A stretch of 64,000 bases of DNA, taken from NCBI GenBank assembly GCA_963741985.1, contig CAVUKD010000002.1, positions 1,736,001-1,800,000 of the forward strand, given 5' to 3'. Below are positions 45,495-53,710 of this stretch, in pieces; the first letter of the stretch is position 1, and every line of letters begins with the position of its first letter. A program made the translations under genes and the position numbers. The notes below the pieces were generated by a model. It saw only the letters and a program-made list of their open reading frames with translations, searched no databases and was not told where the DNA came from. The stretch is from Cryomorpha sp963741985 (GTDB lineage Bacteria > Bacteroidota > Bacteroidia > Flavobacteriales_D > Cryomorphaceae).

Positions 45495-46160
45495 ATGCGT
45501 TTTCTCTTTGGCGGGCTGGCCATTTTTGTACTCATTGCTTTTATTGTTGGGCAGATTTTTACTCCACGCCGTGCATCGATACGCGAGGTTTTTGCCAAGG
45601 GTTTTTACTTTACCGGTATTGGGGTGCTGATCCTTGCCGCACTTGGCGGAGTATTTGGTTTGGTATATTACGGAATTAATGATGCAAACCAACCGCGCCG
45701 CAGAGGTATGTCGCAAATGAGTCAGCAAGAGAAAACCATTTTCCTCGACTCATTATTGCACAATCCGCCGCGGCCTGAGGTAGAAGACCTCAAAGATGTT
45801 TTAGTGAATTACCGCTTCGGCTTCAGTGCTTTGCCGTGTTTTCAGTCGGTGCATCGGTTCAATATTGTGTCACTTGAAGAGATAAAATCGCTTGAAATAA
45901 CGGGTAATAACCTTTCGGGAAAAATATTTGAAATAAATACCAGAGGTGAGTTTATTACCAATCAGCCCTTGGCTGAATTTCATGTATTGGGTTCTTTCAC
46001 CTTGCAGTACCGCTTTTCGGAAGGGACGCGCGAATTGTCACCTGGCTGGCACTTGAGTCAGATTATTGGAAACGAATGCACTGTTTTGTCAAAGATACCG
46101 GAGGAGAAAATTATTGGACGAGATAGTTTGTACCCGGATTTGAAGCGAAAGGTGGAGTAG
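45495..46160 (+). CDS. membrane protein of unknown function
   Basis: A 221-residue protein with two N-terminal membrane segments (about 3-19 and 35-58), an arginine-rich linker (NQPRRRG) and a soluble domain of about 150 residues with a hydrophobic-beta pattern (FHVLGSFTLQYRF). I recognise no family. A truncated copy of its start lies at 43941-44047. The sequence before the ATG (GCGTATCTTGGCC) resembles a -7 box and is conserved in the copy. Confidence 0.65.
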   Translation: MRFLFGGLAIFVLIAFIVGQIFTPRRASIREVFAKGFYFTGIGVLILAALGGVFGLVYYGINDANQPRRRGMSQMSQQEKTIFLDSLLHNPPRPEVEDLKDVLVNYRFGFSALPCFQSVHRFNIVSLEEIKSLEITGNNLSGKIFEINTRGEFITNQPLAEFHVLGSFTLQYRFSEGTRELSPGWHLSQIIGNECTVLSKIPEEKIIGRDSLYPDLKRKVE

Positions 46161-46282
46161 TTGCGGGTCCCAAGTCTCTGGTCTCAAGTGTTGAGATGCG
46201 GAGGTTTTGCTATTGGATTTAGTCCATCCAAATTTTGAGAACCCATTCATTTCCCCTTACTTTCCACTTCCAAAAAAACGCG

Positions 46283-46864
46283 ATGAAACGACTTCTTTTA
46301 CTCTTTTGTATTGCCCTCTCGTCTGTTCATTTTATTTCTGGCCAATCCATTGAAGATACCTGGCAGAAAGAGGTAAAATTCCGCAAAACCGGAATGACCG
46401 TGCTGGGTAGCTGGGCAGTCTTGAATATTGGCTCAGAACTCGCTTTGCGCGAAAATGCGGAGGGAAGCACAGGTTATTTTTACGATATGAATGCAATCTG
46501 GAACAGTGCAAATCTCGGTATTGCAGTTTTTGGATATATTCGTGCGAATCATTTAAATCAACCTGAGAATGGCATTGAAATGTATAACATCCAGAACCGA
46601 CTTGACAAAACCTTATTGCTGAATAGCGGGCTCGATTTAGCCTACATAGCTACGGGTCTTTTTTTGAATGATCGCGGCCGTCGCAGCTCTAAGAATCACG
46701 ATTTATATATTGGCTACGGAAAGTCTGTTTTTATGCAAGGCACTTTTCTCCTTGTTTTTGATGTGACGATGATTCTTGTCCATAAAAAAATCAGAATTGC
46801 AGACAACAAAATTCTTTCGATTAATGCTATGCCATCCGGATTTATGGCAGGCCTAACCTTTTAA
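46283..46864 (+). CDS. secreted/membrane protein of unknown function
   Basis: A 193-residue protein starting at 46283, which gives a signal peptide (MKRLLLLFCIALSSVHF, cut near SGQ). The mature part has several hydrophobic stretches (MTVLGSWAVLNIGSELAL, NSANLGIAVFGYI, LAYIATGLFL, MQGTFLLVFDVTMILVH), suggesting about four membrane helices. It resembles a conserved Bacteroidota protein without known role. Short GGTCCCAAGT/GGTCTCAAGT repeats precede it at about 46166-46189. Confidence 0.65.
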   Translation: MKRLLLLFCIALSSVHFISGQSIEDTWQKEVKFRKTGMTVLGSWAVLNIGSELALRENAEGSTGYFYDMNAIWNSANLGIAVFGYIRANHLNQPENGIEMYNIQNRLDKTLLLNSGLDLAYIATGLFLNDRGRRSSKNHDLYIGYGKSVFMQGTFLLVFDVTMILVHKKIRIADNKILSINAMPSGFMAGLTF

Positions 46865-46957
46865 ATGGACTATTGGATATATTTTTTGCCCTCCGCCGGG
46901 TGCATGTCGAAGCTATTTGGATTATTTCCCAATTCCTGAAAACTTTGCAACCAAAGC

Positions 46958-47575
46958 TTAATTATAATGAACCCGCTGATTATAGATAATCAAGGTGTCG
47001 TTTTCCTGAATATCAGCTACTGAATTAAGTCCGGTTTCTTCTGCTAACTCGTCAAAAGTGAAGTGACCTACTTCCAAAGTGGAGGATTCAACAGTGAACA
47101 TTCCTGAATTGATGATGGTTTTAAAATAACTCTGCGGGATATAAAAGGCAGCAGTATTGCCCATAGCAATGTATTGATCGAAAGTAACAGGGTCCTGGCC
47201 TTCGACAGGAAAAGAAACAGTTACATAAATTGAGTCATTTGAAATATGATACGGATATCCTTCAATCATTCCATTCATTTCTGAAAACAAAGAGTCGTTA
47301 TTAAAGGTAAAACCGGCATGAGATTGGTAATATTCGGAAGTTATGTGATTGTATTCATCGGAATCCATATAAGCTGCTATCGACAGGCCATTCGTGTTGA
47401 CTTCCCCACCATTGGTCCACATTTTAAATTCAGTATGGTCGATATTCGAAAAAGTTAAGGTATTCGGTGCAGATGGCGAAGGAGTTGGATCTTCGTTATC
47501 ATCTTTGCAAGATTGCAAAAGTCCGAGACCAATAATTCCAAACAAAAGGAGTACTGTGTTAGTTGAAAGCTTCAT
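46958..47575 (-). CDS. hypothetical lipoprotein
   Basis: A 205-residue protein with a clear lipoprotein signal (LLFGIIGLGLLQSC, Cys at 23) followed by an acidic, Pro/Ser-rich linker (DDNEDPTPSPSAP), the usual start of surface-exposed Bacteroidota lipoproteins. The body is beta-rich and of unknown family. TTATCTTTT upstream on the minus strand could serve as a -7 box. Confidence 0.7.
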   Translation of the reverse strand: MKLSTNTVLLLFGIIGLGLLQSCKDDNEDPTPSPSAPNTLTFSNIDHTEFKMWTNGGEVNTNGLSIAAYMDSDEYNHITSEYYQSHAGFTFNNDSLFSEMNGMIEGYPYHISNDSIYVTVSFPVEGQDPVTFDQYIAMGNTAAFYIPQSYFKTIINSGMFTVESSTLEVGHFTFDELAEETGLNSVADIQENDTLIIYNQRVHYN

Positions 47576-47631
47576 ATCGTCTGATTTCTAAAAGATAAGT
47601 TTTCTATTTTATTGCTCCTAAAAATATGCAA

Positions 47632-48723
47632 TCACACGAATTTACCATTCTTATTCACCTTCAGGTCATTGACAATTTGCTTAATTTTTTGCTCGTCTTT
47701 TTTGGGACAAATTAGTAATACATCATTGGTATCAACCAAAATATACTCATTTATCCCTTGCATTACCACGAGCTTGTTTTCGGGCACGCTTATCATATTG
47801 TCGCTGCACTCCTGCAAAACTACATTCTTGCCAATCACGGCATTGTTTTCATGGTCTCTTTTTATTTGTGTAAACAGCGAGCCCCAAGTTCCGAGATCGC
47901 TCCAGCCAAAATCACTGAGCACCACATTTACATTTTTGGCCTTTTCTAAAATGCCGTAGTCGATTGAAATGCTTTCGCAAACAGCATAAATACTTTCTAT
48001 GCTTTCCTGTTCTTGGGGAGTGCCGAGGTTCATCTCTATATTTTGAAAAAGCTCATCGGTTTCGGGTAAAAACTCTGCAAAGGCTTTCAAAATAGCATTT
48101 AGCGTCCAGATAAAAATTCCTGAATTCCAATAGAAATCTCCGCTGTGAATAAATTCGCGCGCCAGTTCTATATCGGGCTTTTCAGTGAAGGTTTTTACCT
48201 TTTTTACATTTTTTTCGGCAGCTGAGGGAGCATCTTTAAATTGAATATAGCCATAACCGGTATCTGGTCTGGAGGGTTTTATACCGAGTGTAACCAGATT
48301 TCCAGAACTTTTTGCCTGATCAACAGCTATTCTGATGGTCTCATTAAAAGCATTTTCTTTTAAAACCAAATGATCCGATGGTGCTACCACCATTACAGCA
48401 TCTTTGTTTTTTTGCTTTATCCGATAGGCAGCATACGCAATGCAAGGTGCTGTATTTCGGCGACTTGGCTCGAGTAATACGTTTTCTTCCGGAATTCCAT
48501 CTAATTGATCCATGACCAATTTCTTATAAATATCGCTTGTTACGATATAGATATTTTCGGCAGGACAGAGGTTCAAAAAGCGTTCGAAAGTCTGCTGCAA
48601 AAGGGTGCTACCCGTGCCTAGAATATCGTGAAATTGCTTTGGAAAAGTTGATCTGCTCATAGGCCAAAAACGGCTTCCAATACCGCCTGCCATGATCACG
48701 GCATAGAAATTCTTTTTATCCAT
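47632..48723 (-). CDS. manC: mannose-1-phosphate guanylyltransferase
   Basis: A 363-residue nucleotidyltransferase. The GTP-binding signature GGIGSRFWPMSR is at about 14, with KQF, VAPSDHLV near 115 and the sugar-binding FTEKPD near 180. It makes GDP-mannose from GTP and mannose-1-phosphate for glycans or exopolysaccharide. It lacks the C-terminal phosphomannose isomerase domain of long ManC. It starts 3 bp after the aminotransferase stop. Confidence 0.94.
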   Translation of the reverse strand: MDKKNFYAVIMAGGIGSRFWPMSRSTFPKQFHDILGTGSTLLQQTFERFLNLCPAENIYIVTSDIYKKLVMDQLDGIPEENVLLEPSRRNTAPCIAYAAYRIKQKNKDAVMVVAPSDHLVLKENAFNETIRIAVDQAKSSGNLVTLGIKPSRPDTGYGYIQFKDAPSAAEKNVKKVKTFTEKPDIELAREFIHSGDFYWNSGIFIWTLNAILKAFAEFLPETDELFQNIEMNLGTPQEQESIESIYAVCESISIDYGILEKAKNVNVVLSDFGWSDLGTWGSLFTQIKRDHENNAVIGKNVVLQECSDNMISVPENKLVVMQGINEYILVDTNDVLLICPKKDEQKIKQIVNDLKVNKNGKFV

Positions 48724-48726
48724 TTC

Positions 48727-50013
48727 TTAAGAAAGTGACACGATCGATTCGCGAAGTTTGTTAATTACAAGCGGGATATCTTTTTCTTTAGCTGTTCCCA
48801 CACTTAGCCTGTACCACGGATTATCGGCTTTAGCGCCAAAAGCTGTAAAGGGGACGAGTGCCAGCCCGGCTTCGGTAAGCAGATATTCGGTGGTTTCACT
48901 CACTGAATTAATGCGGGTGCCATTTGGCGTTTTCTTTCCTTTTAAGTCAATTTTTACCGTAAGGTAAATAGCTGCCTGAGGGGCAATTACATCTACTGGA
49001 AGTCCTTCTTCGCGCATGGCCTTAATGCCCTCGTAAAAAGCCTGTAATCGCGCGTGCACTTCCGCTTTAAAATGTTCCAAAAAGGCGTTAACGGCTACCC
49101 CATCGGCCAAAAATTCGGCAGTACCTTTTTGTTCCGGCTTCGGAGCCCAGGCACCCACGTGGCCCAGAATGGATTTCATTTTTCTAATTATCAATTCAGG
49201 ACCAAATGCCCATCCCACACGCACTCCCGTGGCGGCAAAAGCTTTGCTGATTCCATCAATATATATCGTGTAAAGACGCATTTCAGGAACCAATGAAACG
49301 GGGTCATAGTGGCGGGTTTCGCCAAAACAAAGTTGCCAATATATTTGATCATAAATCACATATAGCGGTTTACCTTTCCCTTTACGGCGCTTGTTTTCTT
49401 CAACCACCAGAAGGCATATTTCAGTGAGTTTCTCTTTCGAGAAAACAGTTCCTGTTGGATTGAGCGGTGAACATAAAGCCAAAATTCCAGCATCGTGAAT
49501 ATGCTCTTGCAATTGATCTGCAGTGGGCATAAAATTCTCATCGGCGCCTACGTGCACTGCAGCATGCGCGCCATGCGTCAACGTGGTGTAATGGTTGTTG
49601 TTCCAGCTCGGAACGGGAAATATGGCTTTTTCATCCCGGTCGAGAATGGCCTGGTAGGCAGCATATATCAAAGGACGCGCACCGCCAGCTACCAAAAATT
49701 CATTGGGCGAGTATTCTAATCCCTGATGGTTGCTGATATATTTTGAAAGGCTGCCACGCAGTTCTTCAATACCATTTGAGGAAGGATAATTCGTTTGGCC
49801 ATCTTGATAAGCTGATAAAATCCTCTCTTCCAATGCTTTTGGAATTGGAAAAATTGAAGGATCGAAATCCCCAATGGTATAGTTGTAAATCGCTATACCC
49901 GCAGCAATTTTTGCTTTAACTTCTCCGGCGAGTTTTATGATCTCTGACCCCTTCAGCTCTTCAGCAAGCTTACTGGTTTGTCTTTCAAGTGAGGGGGAGG
50001 TAGTATTGTCCAT
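48727..50013 (-). CDS. PLP-dependent class I/II aminotransferase
   Basis: A 428-residue fold-type I aminotransferase. Visible marks are SNGIEELRGSL near 80, CSPLNPTGTVFSKE near 180, the cofactor Asp/Tyr in YVIYDQIYW and the Schiff-base lysine in DGISKAFAATGVRVGWAFGP (about 253-272). This resembles aspartate aminotransferases; the real substrate is not determined. It lies between the SprT-like gene and manC. Confidence 0.9.
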   Translation of the reverse strand: MDNTTSPSLERQTSKLAEELKGSEIIKLAGEVKAKIAAGIAIYNYTIGDFDPSIFPIPKALEERILSAYQDGQTNYPSSNGIEELRGSLSKYISNHQGLEYSPNEFLVAGGARPLIYAAYQAILDRDEKAIFPVPSWNNNHYTTLTHGAHAAVHVGADENFMPTADQLQEHIHDAGILALCSPLNPTGTVFSKEKLTEICLLVVEENKRRKGKGKPLYVIYDQIYWQLCFGETRHYDPVSLVPEMRLYTIYIDGISKAFAATGVRVGWAFGPELIIRKMKSILGHVGAWAPKPEQKGTAEFLADGVAVNAFLEHFKAEVHARLQAFYEGIKAMREEGLPVDVIAPQAAIYLTVKIDLKGKKTPNGTRINSVSETTEYLLTEAGLALVPFTAFGAKADNPWYRLSVGTAKEKDIPLVINKLRESIVSLS

Positions 50014-50056
50014 TTTTATCTGGTTTTGGTAGGCAAAGATACTAAAAAGGCAAGGC

Positions 50057-50683
50057 TCAACCTTCCATAGGGAATTCTATGCGCGCATTTCCCGAAATAA
50101 GAAATTTCTTGCCATCTGCCGTCCGCTCGCATACATGTCGTGTCCGCCGTCTTTCGATGTGCTTGTAAAGTACATTCTGGAATTCGAATATTACTCCACT
50201 ATTCAAATCGCCTAAAAACACAACTTCTTCACCATCATGCCGCGCCAGTGCACGCGATAGTTCAGGACAGGTGCAGCTGGAAGCCGATGGTTTGGAAATA
50301 TGATAATAGAGCGCATCGCTGATGTCAGGCGGAAACATTCCTTTTTCTAAAAAAGGCCGCAACAAAGAGCTGTATTGCCGTTTCCATTCTTTCCCGTGCG
50401 GATTTACCTTCGAGCCATGCTCAAGGTGGCATCCGAGATGGGCAAATTCGTGAATAGTAGTGACGAGAAAATTGAACGGATTCAAATCTCCATTAACGGT
50501 AATTTGGGCAGCCTTGCCATTATGCGCAGGGCGAAAATCGCCGAGCTTCGTTTTTCGTGGTCGGGTAACCACAAACCGTACTTTTAGTTCAACAATCCAG
50601 CGCGCAATGATCGGAGCTGCTTCGTGAGGCATGCGTTTGCTGAGCAAAGCAGAATATTTTTCCTGCGATTCTTTCGGATTCAT
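50057..50683 (-). CDS. SprT-like zinc metalloprotease-fold protein
   Basis: About 208 residues from the ATG at 50683. This start overlaps the TGA of an upstream small lipoprotein gene as ATGA, while the earlier ATG at 50731 would place 48 bp of coding inside that gene. The zinc motif HEFAH (78-82) with a later His in HGKEW defines the SprT/WSS1 fold. The C-terminal part has a Cys pair (SCTCPE) and RRTRHVCE. Relatives cut proteins from DNA, but a role for bacterial SprT is not settled. Confidence 0.8.
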   Translation of the reverse strand: MNPKESQEKYSALLSKRMPHEAAPIIARWIVELKVRFVVTRPRKTKLGDFRPAHNGKAAQITVNGDLNPFNFLVTTIHEFAHLGCHLEHGSKVNPHGKEWKRQYSSLLRPFLEKGMFPPDISDALYYHISKPSASSCTCPELSRALARHDGEEVVFLGDLNSGVIFEFQNVLYKHIERRRTRHVCERTADGKKFLISGNARIEFPMEG

Positions 50684-50838
50684 ACGCAATTTGGCAAGGC
50701 TAAAGACGTTTTGTGAATCATGCTTGTCCATTTAGGACAGGTGTCACATTTTTTCTTTTTATTTACGGTACAAGCCGATGTGCTGAATAGGATGACTGTA
50801 AAAACCAGCAAAGTAAATATTTTTTTGAATGCTTTCAT
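50680..50838 (-). CDS. small lipoprotein, overlaps SprT-like gene
   Basis: A 52-residue gene too short for usual size cut-offs. MKAFKKIFTLLVFTVILFST is a clear lipoprotein signal; the lipobox ends at Cys23 (TSAC). The mature part starts with TVNKKKKCDTCPKW, a basic run followed by a CxxC pair, a pattern I associate with tiny Flavobacteriia lipoproteins. A -7 box TAAATTTG (50846-50853, minus) sits 7 bp before the ATG, and its stop overlaps the SprT-like start. Function unknown. Confidence 0.65.
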   Translation of the reverse strand: MKAFKKIFTLLVFTVILFSTSACTVNKKKKCDTCPKWTSMIHKTSLALPNCV

Positions 50839-50845
50839 AGAAGTT

Positions 50846-50853
50846 CAAATTTA
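50846..50853 (-). promoter_or_regulatory. putative -7 box for small lipoprotein/SprT operon
   Basis: On the minus strand TAAATTTG matches TAnnTTTG and lies just before the ATG at 50838. No -33 TTG at the usual spacing. Confidence 0.35.
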
Positions 50854-50870
50854 CAAAAGGAAGTCAAAAC

Positions 50871-50902
50871 TGTGAAAAAATAATATAAGAAGCCTATTTT
50901 TG
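50871..50902 (+). promoter_or_regulatory. putative promoter of mlaE
   Basis: TATTTTTG (50895-50902) fits the -7 box with TGTG (50871-50874) 20 bp upstream. Because it covers the TTG at 50900, that codon is unlikely to be the mlaE start; the in-frame TTG at 50939 fits better. Confidence 0.45.
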
Positions 50903-50938
50903 TTCATCGAAGAGGGCTACATTTACAAAAAAACGAGA

Positions 50939-51682
50939 TTGGGAGATTTATATTACCACATAGGGCGCTATTCGATTTTAATCTCACGGGTTTTTTCGAA
51001 ACCTGAGAAGTTTTCGATATACCGCAAGAATTTTGTGAAGGAAGTGGACAAGATCGGAATCAGTTCACTTGGGATTGTAGCTTTGATGTCGCTCTTTATG
51101 GGAGTGGTAATTGCCTTGCAAACGGCCTCGAACATTGACAGCCCGCTAATTCCAGCCTACACGGTTGGCTTTACGGTGCGCCAATCCATTATTCTGGAGT
51201 TTTCGCCCACCATTATCGCGCTTATCCTTGCGGGAAAAGTAGGCTCGAATATTGCGTCAGAAATTGGCACCATGCGTATTACCGAACAAATTGATGCACT
51301 CGATATTATGGGCGTAAACAGTGCGGCATACCTTGTATTGCCTAAAGTTCTTGCTGGGGTTTTCATTTTCCCCTTTTTAATTATGGTCAGTATGTTTTTG
51401 GGAATCTTCGGTGGGATGTTGATCTGTATGGCTACTGGCGTTATCTCGCTGAATGATTATATTTATGGTATCCAGTATGATTTCCGGCCTTTTTCCATAA
51501 CCTATGCGATGATCAAAACCCTTGTTTTTGCTTTTGTAATTACTTCTGTTTCATCTTATTTCGGATATTATGCGAAAGGCAGCGCACTCGAGGTGGGTAA
51601 AAGCAGTACTGATGCAGTGGTGTATAGCAGTGTATTTATCCTCATCCTCAATTATATCATCACTCAATTGATTCTGATTTGA
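50939..51682 (+). CDS. mlaE: MlaE-type ABC transporter permease
   Basis: About 247 residues from the in-frame TTG at 50939 (GDLYYHIGRYSILISRVFSKPEKF, where homologues begin); a TTG at 50900 would lie inside the promoter box. About five or six membrane segments with the MlaE signature (VALQTASNID, EFSPTIIALILAGKVGSNIASEIGTMR, EQIDALDIMGVN). It forms the inner membrane channel of the phospholipid (Mla) system that keeps the outer membrane asymmetric. The stop overlaps the mlaF TTG by 4 bp. Confidence 0.92.
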   Translation: MGDLYYHIGRYSILISRVFSKPEKFSIYRKNFVKEVDKIGISSLGIVALMSLFMGVVIALQTASNIDSPLIPAYTVGFTVRQSIILEFSPTIIALILAGKVGSNIASEIGTMRITEQIDALDIMGVNSAAYLVLPKVLAGVFIFPFLIMVSMFLGIFGGMLICMATGVISLNDYIYGIQYDFRPFSITYAMIKTLVFAFVITSVSSYFGYYAKGSALEVGKSSTDAVVYSSVFILILNYIITQLILI

Positions 51683-52434
51683 TTGAAATAAAAAACATTT
51701 CTAAATCCTTTAGTGAGAAGGAAGTACTGAAGGATATTTCGCAGATTTTCGAGCGCGGGAAGGTCAATATGATTATTGGTCAGAGTGGTAGTGGAAAATC
51801 AGTTCTGACCAAATGTATCGTGGGATTATTAAAGCCAGATGAGGGAGAAGTACTCTATGATGGGAAGAATTTTTTTCAACTTGATCATGATGAGGTAACT
51901 GAAATTCGCACACATATCGGAATGCTATTTCAGGCCAGTGCCCTCTTTGACTCCCTTACTGTAGAAGAGAATATATCTTTCCCGCTTACCATGTTTACCA
52001 AAATGAGTAAAACGGATATTAGTACACGCGCCAATGAATGTATTGAACGGGTAAATCTGGCAGGAACGAATAATCTTTATCCTTCGGAAACCAGTGGCGG
52101 TATGCAAAAACGAATTGCGATCGCGCGAGCTATCGCAATGAAACCCAAATATCTTTTTTGCGATGAACCCAATTCTGGACTTGATCCGCAAACCTCTATT
52201 GTTATTGATAATCTGATAAAGGATATCACCAAAGAGATGAATATTACAACCATTGTTATTAGCCACGACATGAATTCGGTAATCGAAATTGGCGACAATA
52301 TTATGTTCATTCATGACGGACAAAAATGGTGGTCGGGCACACGTGAAGAAATTCTTAGCACGCAGAATCAAGAGCTCAATGACTTCGTGTATGCCTCCAA
52401 TTTTATGAAAACGGTGCGGGAGAAGCTGAAATAA
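51679..52434 (+). CDS. mlaF: MlaF-type ABC transporter ATPase
   Basis: A 251-residue ABC ATPase starting at a TTG that overlaps the mlaE stop. Walker A is GQSGSGKS (near 34), the signature SGGMQKRIAIARA (near 138) and Walker B YLFCDEPNSGLD (near 156). It powers MlaE. The substrate-binding MCE protein (mlaD) is not seen downstream, so it must be encoded elsewhere or be missing. A weak hairpin follows. Confidence 0.93.
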   Translation: MIEIKNISKSFSEKEVLKDISQIFERGKVNMIIGQSGSGKSVLTKCIVGLLKPDEGEVLYDGKNFFQLDHDEVTEIRTHIGMLFQASALFDSLTVEENISFPLTMFTKMSKTDISTRANECIERVNLAGTNNLYPSETSGGMQKRIAIARAIAMKPKYLFCDEPNSGLDPQTSIVIDNLIKDITKEMNITTIVISHDMNSVIEIGDNIMFIHDGQKWWSGTREEILSTQNQELNDFVYASNFMKTVREKLK

Positions 52435-52448
52435 TCATTTCTTAAAAA

Positions 52449-52476
52449 AAAATCCCCCCAGATTTGGGAGGAATTT
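52449..52476 (+). terminator. weak hairpin after mlaF
   Basis: AAATCCCCCC and GGGAGGAATTT can pair imperfectly across a short loop (GATTT) between A-rich and T-containing flanks. It lies between mlaF and the convergent DUF2795 gene and may end transcription on both sides. Confidence 0.4.
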
Positions 52477-52518
52477 AATCAAATATCTTTTTTGAATTTA
52501 TTTAGGGTTTGAGTATAG

Positions 52519-52740
52519 CTAATACTCATCCTCATTAAAGAAGAAGTCTTCCTTGGTCGGGTAGTCCGGCCAGATATCTTCAATAGTTTCGTAGACTTCG
52601 CCCACTTCTTCTATTTCCTGAAGGTTTTCTACAACCTCTAGTGGGGCACCGGCCCTCATCGCATAATCGATAAGTTCGTCTTTCGTTGCGGGCCATGGGG
52701 CGTCTTCGAGATAGGATGCCAGTTCAAGTGTCCAATACAT
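52519..52740 (-). CDS. DUF2795 family protein
   Basis: A 73-residue acidic protein (LELASYLEDAPWPATKDELIDYAMRAGAP ... VVENLQEIEE). The N-terminal 50 residues match the DUF2795 pattern, a small helical family. The tail is very acidic (YPTKEDFFFNEDEY). It has one of the best promoters of the window. Function unknown. Confidence 0.88.
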   Translation of the reverse strand: MYWTLELASYLEDAPWPATKDELIDYAMRAGAPLEVVENLQEIEEVGEVYETIEDIWPDYPTKEDFFFNEDEY

Positions 52741-52779
52741 AATTTGTAGGCGTTTTTAACGGGTGTTTTTAAGAATACG

Positions 52780-52809
52780 CAAAAGTAATTTTTTTGTTAT
52801 CAAAGTCAA
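52780..52809 (-). promoter_or_regulatory. promoter of the DUF2795 gene
   Basis: On the minus strand TTG (52809-52807), a 19-bp spacer and TACTTTTG (52787-52780) match the Bacteroidota TTG-N19-TAnnTTTG consensus. The ATG is 39 bp downstream. Confidence 0.65.
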
Positions 52810-52848
52810 GGTTAATCTGAATTAATTAAAACATTATTAATCAATTCG

Positions 52849-53400
52849 TTAATCCTTTTTGGCGATCCACGGGATTTCTTCAGCTCCCAAATCCTTACTT
52901 AATTTTCTACTTAAGACGAATAAAAAATCAGATAGTCTATTTAGAAAAACAGGAATGGGATCGGGCACTTCACTTTCATCTTTAAGATGAAGTACAATTC
53001 GTTCTGCTCTTCGGCAAATGCATCGCGCCATGTGAGCAGCTGCTACGGCAGGATGTCCTCCTGGAAGCACAAAATTTCGCATAGGTGGCAAATCTTTTTC
53101 CATTTCATCAATACCATCTTCTAAAAAAGTAACAGATTCCGGTTTTAAAGTTGGTATTTTGATCTTCATTTTTCCAGGTTCTGAAGCCAATTGAGATCCA
53201 GATGTAAATAGAAAATTCTGAATTGTGATTAGGGTGTTTTTTACCTTCGGGTCAATATCATACGAGCGCAAAACTCCTATTTGTGAATTGAGCTCATCGA
53301 CCGTCCCGTATGCTTCGATACGAAGGTGGTATTTGGCAACTCGACTACCTCCAAGCAGGCTTGTCTTCCCTTTGTCGCCCGTCTTTGTATATATTTTCAT
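52849..53400 (-). CDS. PduO-type cob(I)alamin adenosyltransferase
   Basis: About 183 residues from the ATG at 53400 (MKIYTKTGDKGKTSLLGG; an ATG six codons earlier is not needed). Family marks are TGDKGKTSLL (ATP loop), RIEAYGTVDELNS, RRAERIV and NRLSDFLFVLSR. It moves the adenosyl group of ATP to reduced cobalamin to make coenzyme B12, so the cell handles B12, in line with the MetH genes at 1.5-5.3 kb. No B12 riboswitch was recognised nearby. Confidence 0.94.
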   Translation of the reverse strand: MKIYTKTGDKGKTSLLGGSRVAKYHLRIEAYGTVDELNSQIGVLRSYDIDPKVKNTLITIQNFLFTSGSQLASEPGKMKIKIPTLKPESVTFLEDGIDEMEKDLPPMRNFVLPGGHPAVAAAHMARCICRRAERIVLHLKDESEVPDPIPVFLNRLSDFLFVLSRKLSKDLGAEEIPWIAKKD

Positions 53401-53710
53401 GGTTCGATTTAAATTCAATATTCAGAATATAATAAATTTCTTCTGATAATGCTAACGAAATAGTAATCGAGATGTTTTGATGAATCGAAAAGAAGGGAGG
53501 AGGTTTGAATTTTAACTTTATCGCCGCGTTTCTTGTCTGAGGGATTGCTATTCATTTAGGTTGTTGAGCGGATCGAATAATGAGATCCAAGATTCTATCC
53601 AAAGCTCACATAATTATGTACTCGGCGGTCGAAGGATTTCGTGAAAAGAGCCCCAATCAGAATTAGTGGTGAACTGGTTTTTACGTCAATATTCAAAAAT
53701 GATAGAATGA
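53401..53710. other. intergenic region without a gene
   Basis: About 310 bp between the adenosyltransferase and the PorE-like gene. No frame of note and no strong hairpin was found. TAACTTTA at about 53514 resembles a -7 box pointing right, but no gene follows it. Confidence 0.4.
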
